Positions 1 through 4,801 of a DNA stretch of 7,693 bases are shown here, in pieces; the first letter of the stretch is position 1, and every line of letters begins with the position of its first letter. The position numbers and the translations under genes were made by a program. The notes beneath the pieces were generated by a model. The model saw only the letters and a program-made list of their open reading frames with translations, was not told where the DNA came from and did not search any database. Location of the stretch: the NCBI GenBank assembly GCA_902803275.1, contig CADCPE010000070.1:1-7693 (forward strand), read 5' to 3'. This DNA comes from an uncultured Erysipelotrichaceae bacterium (GTDB lineage: Bacteria; Bacillota_I; Bacilli_A; Erysipelotrichales; Erysipelotrichaceae).

Positions 1-147
1 AGATGATTTTTAAAGTTCTAATAAAATGAGCTTCATGAGATAGAGGGAAATCAACAAAGACAATAGATATATCCTTTTTTGTGAAACGCCTGATAGAAAG
101 AGAGCGATATTGAAACGACGATAATAAATGCGGAAACAGCAACCAAC

Positions 148-163
148 TGGATCCGTTTTTTTA
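148..163 (+). repeat. 16-bp direct repeat, left copy
   Basis: TGGATCCGTTTTTTTA at this position matches TGGATCCGTTTGTTTA at 319-334 in 15 of 16 bases, in the same orientation and 171 bp apart. The pair brackets the hairpin-containing segment. The match is too long to be likely by chance in a few hundred bases, but its role (recombination site, protein-binding site or duplication scar) is not shown by the sequence. Confidence 0.65.
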
Positions 164-199
164 TCCTCATCGTCAATCGTATGATTGCTTTTTTCACGA

Positions 200-233
200 A
201 ATGTTTCAATAGGGGATACCCTAATGAAACATT
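200..233. repeat. Imperfect inverted repeat, 15-bp arms, 4-nt loop
   Basis: Bases 200-214 pair with 219-233 with one A/A mismatch (209 against 224) around a GATA loop. Each arm contains the octamer ATGTTTCA or its complement TGAAACAT, and a further direct copy sits at 251-258. Neither side is followed by a T-run, so a Rho-independent terminator is unlikely. A protein-binding operator or a structured recombination or replication site is more plausible, but unproven. Confidence 0.6.
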
Positions 234-318
234 CATAAATTGGTCTATTTATGTTTCAAAATACCACCCATATGATACAAAAATGTTGCAAATAAAATTT
301 GGACTCAAATGATACATT

Positions 319-334
319 TGGATCCGTTTGTTTA
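319..334 (+). repeat. 16-bp direct repeat, right copy
   Basis: TGGATCCGTTTGTTTA is the second copy of the repeat at 148-163, with one mismatch. It coincides with the left end of the surviving recombinase reading frame: the frame opens at 313 and its first usable start, TTG, is at 328 inside this repeat. That placement fits a rearrangement junction at the truncation point, though this is inference. Confidence 0.65.
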
Positions 335-627
335 AAAGAAAAACAATAGTTTTTCATATAGGTGTTGCCAAATATGATGGAACTCCTTTCAGCACAAATG
401 AATTAAGTGACTATCTGTATCGTGTCAGCAGGTCGTGTGGAATCAAAGTCTATTCATTGCTTATGAGGAAAGCGTTATCTGCAGACCTCTACCGAGAGGG
501 AGTTAATCCTGCCGTTACAAAGAAATTAATGGGCCATAAGAAAGAGGATATGTCTTTGAATGCCTATGCTACCACAAACAAAAAAGAGCTGTTGAAAACC
601 ACCAAAAAAAGAAAATTCAAATCATAA
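328..627 (+). pseudogene. Tyrosine recombinase (phage/element integrase), C-terminal remnant
   Basis: The 99-codon frame matches the end of the catalytic domain of tyrosine site-specific recombinases. A KYDGTPFS segment (residues 15-22) resembles the usual DGTPLS stretch. It is followed by an Arg (R47) in an LYREGV context, the LMGH box (H70) and a Tyr ten residues later (Y80), at the position of the nucleophile. The N-terminal DNA-binding domains and the first catalytic Arg are absent. The residue three before R47, normally His of the HxxR motif, is Leu. The only start is a TTG with no ribosome-binding site, and a stop lies just upstream at 310-312. I read it as a decayed fragment rather than an active enzyme. 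It runs toward the 3' end of the tRNA-Val gene, the usual position of an integrase next to its attachment site. A short intact protein cannot be fully excluded. Confidence 0.7.
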
Positions 628-649
628 TTTTCCACGAATTTTCCACGAA
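628..649. repeat. Tandem 11-bp repeat TTTTCCACGAA (x2)
   Basis: Two perfect head-to-tail copies (628-638 and 639-649) begin directly after the recombinase stop codon. Related words occur at 191-200 (TTTTCACGAA) and 677-685 (TTTTCACGG), so the motif lies on both sides of the fragment and close to the tRNA 3' end. Short repeats in this position could be arm-type integrase binding sites, which is inference from layout only. Confidence 0.6.
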
Positions 650-652
650 TAC

Positions 653-676
653 AAAAAAAGCAGCTATTTAAGCCAC
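653..676 (-). terminator. Probable Rho-independent terminator of tRNA-Val
   Basis: Read on the minus strand, GTGGCT (676-671) pairs with AGCTGC (665-660) through six pairs, two of them G-U, around a TAAAT loop, and is followed directly by seven Ts (659-653). It lies 16 nt past the encoded CCA end of the tRNA, as expected for a single-gene tRNA transcript. The stem is short and has wobble pairs, so strength is uncertain. Confidence 0.5.
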
Positions 677-691
677 TTTTCACGGGTAAAA

Positions 692-767
692 TGGTGGACA
701 CTAAGGGACTCGAACCCCTGACCCCCTCCACGTCAAGGAGGTGCTCTCCCAACTGAGCTAAGTGTCC
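692..767 (-). tRNA. tRNA-Val (anticodon GAC)
   Basis: The minus strand folds as a complete 76-nt cloverleaf. The seven-base acceptor GGACACT pairs with AGTGTCC. The D stem is GCTC/GAGC with an AGTTGGGA loop. The anticodon stem CCTCC/GGAGG holds the loop TTGACGT, giving anticodon GAC (complement of 732-734). The T arm carries the TTCGAGT loop, and the 3' ACCA is encoded. Anticodon GAC reads the valine codons GUC and GUU. The gene has its own promoter upstream and a short terminator downstream, so it is probably transcribed alone. Its 3' end faces the recombinase fragment, which makes it a likely former attachment site. Confidence 0.96.
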
Positions 768-776
768 GCATAGAAT

Positions 777-806
777 ATTATATAACTAATAAATACGTTT
801 TGTCAT
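777..806 (-). promoter_or_regulatory. Promoter for tRNA-Val
   Basis: On the minus strand there is a perfect -10 box TATAAT (782-777), preceded after 18 nt by ATGACA (806-801), five of six bases of the -35 consensus. Transcription would begin about two or three bases before the mature tRNA 5' end. The -35 box directly abuts the T-run of the terminator of the upstream DUF1508 gene, so the two units are packed without spare sequence. Confidence 0.75.
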
Positions 807-834
807 AAAAAAACATCCATACGGATGTTTTTTT
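807..834 (-). terminator. Rho-independent terminator of the DUF1508 gene
   Basis: AAAAAAACATCC (807-818) and GGATGTTTTTTT (823-834) are perfect inverted complements around a 4-nt loop. On the minus strand the hairpin lies 19 nt beyond the stop codon of the 854-1234 gene and ends in a T-run. The structure is symmetric, but no plus-strand gene ends nearby, so its job is to end the DUF1508 transcript before the tRNA promoter. Confidence 0.85.
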
Positions 835-853
835 GAAAAGCTTTTGTCAGTTA

Positions 854-1234
854 TTATTTCTTTTTGGAAGCTTTTTCTACTGCACCTGCAGCGTTCTTCT
901 TGACTGACTTGATGCCGTTCTTGCATGCAGACATATCATTGTAGCCTTCAGAAGAGCCGATAGCTTTAGCGTTCTTGGCAACGAGTCTGAAATAGAACTT
1001 CTTGTCTTTGCCTTCGAAGATTTCAAATTTAGGATTTGAAACCGGTGTAACTTTCTCAGCTGTCAGATCGCAGATCCCTGCTTCCGGTGCATTGACAGTT
1101 ACTGAATTGATACCTTTCAATGCGCCTCTTTGTGAAGCATACATCTGAGAAGACAAGATGATCTCGCCATTGCCGGCAAGCAGATTAAAATGATACTTTC
1201 CCTTAGGACTTACAGTAATAACATATTTACCCAT
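854..1234 (-). CDS. Two-repeat DUF1508 (YegP-like, UPF0339) protein
   Basis: The 126-residue product consists of two copies of the short DUF1508 module. The first covers about residues 2-50 (KYHFNLLAGNGEIILSSQMY, then GINSVTVNA). The second covers about 68-115 (FYFRLVAKNAKAIGSSEGY, then GIKSVKKNA). Each has the family pattern of aromatic-x-Phe-x-Leu, Ala-x-Asn, Ser-x-x-Tyr and a closing Gly-Ile-x-Ser-Val. E. coli YegP has the same tandem arrangement. The biochemical role of the family is not established. The C-terminus is a Lys-rich tail, no signal peptide or membrane segment is visible, and a cytoplasmic location is inferred. The start is well supported by AGGAGGG six bases before the ATG. 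Tandem TAA stops end the gene, and a terminator follows. It is transcribed away from mnmE, with its own promoter. Confidence 0.88.
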   Translation of the reverse strand: MGKYVITVSPKGKYHFNLLAGNGEIILSSQMYASQRGALKGINSVTVNAPEAGICDLTAEKVTPVSNPKFEIFEGKDKKFYFRLVAKNAKAIGSSEGYNDMSACKNGIKSVKKNAAGAVEKASKKK

Positions 1235-1281
1235 ACATTTCCCTCCTGTTTTGAATTATGAATAAACCTTTTGCTAATTTA

Positions 1282-1311
1282 ATTTTAAGATTTATCAAGT
1301 ACCTTTTTCAA
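1282..1311 (-). promoter_or_regulatory. Candidate promoter for the DUF1508 gene
   Basis: On the minus strand TTGAAA (1311-1306) is followed after 18 nt by TAAAAT (1287-1282), five of six bases in each box. This would give a leader of about 40 nt containing the strong ribosome-binding site. The -35 box overlaps a duplicated GTACTTGA word (1315-1308 and 1302-1295). Confidence 0.55.
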
Positions 1312-1315
1312 GTAC
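1295..1315. repeat. Direct repeat TCAAGTAC x2 between divergent promoters
   Basis: TCAAGTAC occurs at 1295-1302 and again at 1308-1315, a 13-bp period close to one helical turn. The copies cover the -35 region of the DUF1508 promoter and sit just beside the putative -35 of mnmE. The spacing would suit an operator for a dimeric or cooperatively binding regulator, which is inference. Confidence 0.4.
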
Positions 1316-1316
1316 G

Positions 1317-1344
1317 CAGACATCGTTTTGCTTCAAAATATATT
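1317..1344 (+). promoter_or_regulatory. Candidate promoter of the mnmE operon
   Basis: CAGACA (1317-1322, four of six -35 bases) is followed after 16 nt by TATATT (1339-1344, five of six -10 bases). Transcription would start near 1351, at or only a few bases before the mnmE start codon, leaving almost no leader. An alternative -10, TAAAAT at 1344-1349, has no good -35. The call is tentative, but no better plus-strand promoter is visible in the gap. Confidence 0.4.
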
Positions 1345-1357
1345 AAAATAGATGTGT

Positions 1358-2668
1358 ATGTTAAGTGATACAATCTGTGCAATATCCACGGCTTTGAAAG
1401 ACGGTGCGATCTCGATCGTCAGAATGTCAGGTGATGAGAGCTTTTCGATCATCAGAGAGATCAGCGATGTGAAAAAGATCGTACCTAACACCATCGTCTA
1501 TTCCCATATCAGAGATGAAGGGGAGATCATTGATGAAGTACTGATATCCTTCTTTGGCAAGGGCAAGTCCTATACTCTGGAAGACATGGTGGAGATCAAC
1601 TGCCATGGCGGTGTCTATGTCACAAGACTGATCCTGAATCTGCTTCTTAAAAAAGGGTGCAGATTGGCAGAACCCGGTGAGTTTACCAAGAGAGCCTATC
1701 TTAACGGCAGGATCGATCTTTCGGTTGCAGATTCGGTCAATGATCTGATCAAGGCCCAGAGCATGGTTCAGGCCAAGTCGGCGATCAGAGGTGTAAACGG
1801 ATCGGTCGAAAGACTTCTGACTCCATTGATGGATGAAATGAAGGATGTCATTTCCATGATCGAAGTCAACATTGACTATCCGGAATATGAAGACGAAGTC
1901 GTCATGAGCAATGACATAGTCAAACCGCATGTTGAAGAATGGATAGAGAAATGCGAAGAGATGATCGACAAGGCTGAAAGATTCAGAGTGGTCAAAGACG
2001 GCATCAATACCGTAATTATAGGCAAACCCAATGTCGGCAAATCCTCATTGCTGAACGCATTGCTGGAAAAAGACAAGGCCATTGTCACGGAGATCGCCGG
2101 AACGACCAGGGACCTGGTCGAGGGGAAGGTCAATCTCAAGAACATCACTCTTAATCTGATCGATACAGCCGGTATCAGAGACGATGCGGAGATGATTGAG
2201 AAGATCGGCATCGAAAAAAGCCTGCAGGCAGCTGATGAAGCGGAGCTGATAATCCTGGTCCTTGATGCCAGCAACATCGATGAAGAAGACAGGAAGCTGA
2301 TGGAGAGATTCAAAGACAGAAACATGCTGGTCGTATACAACAAGTCTGATCTAAACAGGATTGGAGAGATCTCTATCAGTGCCAAAAACAAGGAGATCGG
2401 CTCACTGGTCGACTATCTTAATGAGAAGTATTCGGATGATATCTCTCTTGTGGATGAGGATATCCTCAACAACGAAAGACAGATCGCCCTTATGAAAAAC
2501 TGTCTTGAGGAACTGAAGCAGATGTACGCAAATATCGATTATGACAGCACGGATATCGTGGTGACTAACCTTGACAGCGCGTTCCACTGTCTGTGTCAGA
2601 TTTTAGGAAAGGAATATCAGGAAGACCTGATCGATCACATGTTCAGGAATTTCTGTCTGGGCAAATAG
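1358..2668 (+). CDS. mnmE: tRNA uridine-5-carboxymethylaminomethyl(34) synthesis GTPase MnmE
   Basis: MnmE works with MnmG to modify C5 of wobble uridine 34 in tRNAs reading two-codon boxes, using folate, FAD and GTP hydrolysis. Numbering from the upstream ATG at 1352, the N-terminal folate-binding domain carries DTICAIST and EPGEFTKRAYLNGRIDL (107-123). A helical domain surrounds the G domain, with GKPNVGKS (224-231), GTTRD (250-254), DTAG (271-274), NKSD (330-333) and SAK (343-345). The C-terminus ends in FCLGK, with the conserved catalytic Cys. Length (436-438) is slightly below the usual 450-460. I chose the ATG at 1358 because family members begin just before DTIxAI, but 1352 is in frame and possible. 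Neither has a Shine-Dalgarno sequence. The partner gene mnmG, often the next gene, is absent here. The TAG stop touches the tatD start. Confidence 0.97.
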   Translation: MLSDTICAISTALKDGAISIVRMSGDESFSIIREISDVKKIVPNTIVYSHIRDEGEIIDEVLISFFGKGKSYTLEDMVEINCHGGVYVTRLILNLLLKKGCRLAEPGEFTKRAYLNGRIDLSVADSVNDLIKAQSMVQAKSAIRGVNGSVERLLTPLMDEMKDVISMIEVNIDYPEYEDEVVMSNDIVKPHVEEWIEKCEEMIDKAERFRVVKDGINTVIIGKPNVGKSSLLNALLEKDKAIVTEIAGTTRDLVEGKVNLKNITLNLIDTAGIRDDAEMIEKIGIEKSLQAADEAELIILVLDASNIDEEDRKLMERFKDRNMLVVYNKSDLNRIGEISISAKNKEIGSLVDYLNEKYSDDISLVDEDILNNERQIALMKNCLEELKQMYANIDYDSTDIVVTNLDSAFHCLCQILGKEYQEDLIDHMFRNFCLGK

Positions 2669-3427
2669 ATGAACTGGCTTGATTCCCACTGCCATATCAA
2701 TGACAAGGCTTTTAAGGACGACCTTGATGATGTCTTGCAGAACATGGCCGATAACGATGTCAGAAAGGCGATGCTGATATCTTCATATATCGATGACTAT
2801 GAATATGGTTTCAGCATTTCTCATCCCGAAATCGAGCTCAAGCATTCTTTAGGCATCTATCCCGGCGATGTGGACGATGTAAGCGAAGAGCTGTTTGAAG
2901 AGTTTGCCAGGCGTTTCAGGGAAGACCGCTGTCAGGCGATCGGCGAGATAGGTCTGGATTACTACTGGGACAAGCATAACAAGCAAAGACAGATCGAGAT
3001 CTTCAAAAGACAGCTTCTTCTGGCCAAGGAACTGAACAAGCCGATCATCGTTCATTCCCGTGATGCCATTCAGGATACCTATGATCTGATGAAACAGATC
3101 AGGGTCGAAGGTGTCATGCACTGCTATTCCAATTCGGCGGAAATGGCCAGGGAATTCGTAAAACTGGGATATTATATCTCCATAAGCGGAACGATCACCT
3201 GGAAAAACGCCAGAGAGCCCCTTGAGGTCGTTAAAGCTGTTCCATTGAACAGACTGCTGATCGAGACCGACTGTCCTTATCTGACCCCGGCTCCAAACAG
3301 AGGAAAAAGGAACGAACCTGCCTATGTCGTATATACCGGAAGGAAGATCTGCGAAGTTCTGGGCATAGATGAGGAAGATTTCAAAAAACAGCTGAATGAG
3401 AATTATCATCGGCTGTTTAGGTTATAA
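2669..3427 (+). CDS. tatD: TatD-family metal-dependent hydrolase/DNase
   Basis: The 252-residue protein is a TIM-barrel TatD-family enzyme. These are divalent-metal hydrolases, several of which degrade DNA in 3'-5' direction. All expected metal ligands are present: the HxH pair in DSHCHI (H7, H9), Glu in GEIGLDYY (E93), His in IIVHSRDA (H129), His in MHCYS (H151) and Asp in ETDCPYLTP (D201). Length is typical (about 255). The frequent GxHP motif reads GIYP (Y64), but that residue is not one of the usual metal ligands. The start ATG follows the mnmE stop with no gap and has no clear ribosome-binding site, so translation is probably coupled to mnmE. It most resembles the YabD/YcfH type found in Firmicutes. 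The exact in vivo substrate cannot be read from sequence. Confidence 0.94.
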   Translation: MNWLDSHCHINDKAFKDDLDDVLQNMADNDVRKAMLISSYIDDYEYGFSISHPEIELKHSLGIYPGDVDDVSEELFEEFARRFREDRCQAIGEIGLDYYWDKHNKQRQIEIFKRQLLLAKELNKPIIVHSRDAIQDTYDLMKQIRVEGVMHCYSNSAEMAREFVKLGYYISISGTITWKNAREPLEVVKAVPLNRLLIETDCPYLTPAPNRGKRNEPAYVVYTGRKICEVLGIDEEDFKKQLNENYHRLFRL

Positions 3428-3455
3428 TAATAATGAAATAAAGAGGTTTACAGAT

Positions 3456-4250
3456 ATGGATATAGTATTTTTTATAGCGTTATTATGCTTGATAGCTTAT
3501 GTAGGATACAGAAATTTTGAGCTGTTCACAAGATACAGACACAACAGACAGTACATCGACTGCTACAAAGCGATGCTGAACAACGATGAAGATGCATATG
3601 ACAAGGTCTGCAGTTTCATCAGCAACGAAAAGACTCTTGAATACAAGAACAAGGGCCTTGTTCTTAAACTGTTCATCGAGCTGGGCAACGGCATGGACTA
3701 CAAGCAGACTCTTGAAGATCTGGATCTCAAGGAGATCTTCTACAAGAAGGGCAAATATTCCAAACAGCTGGTCACTCTCAATTCGGATATCTTTATCTGG
3801 TACTACCTCGACATGGCCAGAGCCAGAAGATTCTCAAGATTCGATGTTCTGGACAAACTCAACGACAAGCTGTTCGGCCTCAATGAACTGGAAGTCAGAG
3901 TTGAATTCCAGCTGGCCAAGGCCATCTGTGATGCCTTGCGTGAAAAGGAAGATGCCGGTGTTGAATTTTTGAGCGGTCTGCTTGAGGGAAGCTATACTCA
4001 GTATCAGTATGAAAAGAATCTGATCGGTCTTTATAAGCGCTTCTCTGCCAGCACTTTGGCTTATTCAGGCGAGCCGATGGAAGAATACTACAAGAACGAT
4101 CTTCATGCGTTTGCCGCTACTCTTATAGGCAAGAACTACATGAGCGAGCTGGAGATCTATGACAAGTATCCTCCTTTTGAAGACAAGAAGGATGAAGAAG
4201 CTGATCCTGACAAGATCCTTGAGGATCAGACAGAAAACAAGGAACAATGA
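3456..4250 (+). CDS. Unrecognised protein with one N-terminal membrane anchor
   Basis: I do not recognise this 264-residue protein. Residues 2-18 (DIVFFIALLCLIAYVGY) form one hydrophobic helix, followed by a basic stretch (RNFELFTRYRHNRQ). By the positive-inside rule the remainder should face the cytoplasm. That part is hydrophilic and rich in predicted helix, with Tyr, Leu and Lys spaced as in helical-repeat (TPR-like) proteins, but I see no clear repeat signature. The last 25 residues are an acidic, probably disordered tail. I prefer the ATG at 3456 over an in-frame ATG at 3396, because AAAGAGG stands eight bases upstream and the earlier start would overlap tatD and disrupt the anchor. The gene lies 28 nt after tatD and shares ATGA with pth, so it is an integral operon member. 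It could be a scaffold or an envelope-associated factor, but no function can be assigned. Confidence 0.85.
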   Translation: MDIVFFIALLCLIAYVGYRNFELFTRYRHNRQYIDCYKAMLNNDEDAYDKVCSFISNEKTLEYKNKGLVLKLFIELGNGMDYKQTLEDLDLKEIFYKKGKYSKQLVTLNSDIFIWYYLDMARARRFSRFDVLDKLNDKLFGLNELEVRVEFQLAKAICDALREKEDAGVEFLSGLLEGSYTQYQYEKNLIGLYKRFSASTLAYSGEPMEEYYKNDLHAFAATLIGKNYMSELEIYDKYPPFEDKKDEEADPDKILEDQTENKEQ

Positions 4251-4801
4251 AACTCATCGTAGGTTTAGGAAATCCCGGAATAGAATATGAAAAAACTCGT
4301 CACAATACGGGTTTTTTACTCATAGACAGTTTCTGTGAAAAACTGGGCATCACTCTTGACAAGAACAAGTGCAAAGCCAACTACGGCATCTATCGCCATA
4401 ACGGTGAAAAGATAATAGTCGCCAAACCTCAGACCTACATGAACCTTTCAGGCATGGCGGTATCATCATTGATGAAGTTCTACGATATACCGATTGAAGA
4501 TCTGATCGTCGTACATGATGATCTTGATCTGCCTACAGGCAAACTGCGTTTAAGACGCAAGGGCTCATCGGGCGGCCAGAAGGGCATGGGCAGCATCATC
4601 AGCCAGCTTGGCAGCCAGGATATCAACAGGATCAGGGTCGGCATCTCCAATGACAGAAGCAGAGATACAAAGGACTACGTCCTTTCCGCTTTCAGCAAGG
4701 ATGAGCTCCCGCTTTTAAGGCAGGCTTTAGACAAGGGCTCCGATGCCCTGATATATGCACTTGATCATGATTTTGATGAGGTGATGTCGAAATTTAATTG
4801 A
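4247..4801 (+). CDS. pth: Peptidyl-tRNA hydrolase
   Basis: Pth cleaves the ester bond of peptidyl-tRNA released from stalled ribosomes and recycles the tRNA; it is usually essential. The 184-residue length is typical of the bacterial family. Visible motifs are LIVGLGNPG with N9, TRHNTGF with the catalytic H19, KPQTYMNLSG with N66, and HDDLDLPTG with D91. The next block, normally GGHNG with a substrate-contacting Asn, reads GGQKG (residues 109-113). The start ATG overlaps the stop of the preceding gene in ATGA, and AAGGA lies close upstream. The TGA stop overlaps the mfd start by one base. In Bacillus subtilis pth (spoVC) and mfd are also near neighbours, separated by the small gene fin, which is absent here. 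Confidence 0.96.
   Translation: MKLIVGLGNPGIEYEKTRHNTGFLLIDSFCEKLGITLDKNKCKANYGIYRHNGEKIIVAKPQTYMNLSGMAVSSLMKFYDIPIEDLIVVHDDLDLPTGKLRLRRKGSSGGQKGMGSIISQLGSQDINRIRVGISNDRSRDTKDYVLSAFSKDELPLLRQALDKGSDALIYALDHDFDEVMSKFN

Larger units (their letters stand above)
1..327. other. AT-rich, repeat-bearing stretch with no convincing gene
   Basis: No reading frame here shows a recognisable domain or a ribosome-binding site. The only ORF of any length is on the minus strand (236 down to 51, 61 codons). It would give a short basic peptide with one hydrophobic segment, has no Shine-Dalgarno sequence, and its start lies inside a hairpin, so I do not call it. The stretch does hold a 16-bp direct repeat, a 15-bp-arm inverted repeat, a small perfect inverted repeat (CAATC at 174-178 against GATTG at 183-187) and several copies of TGAAAC/GTTTCA (82, 111, 203, 225, 253). 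With the recombinase fragment that follows, I infer leftover sequence of an integrated element. Confidence 0.6.
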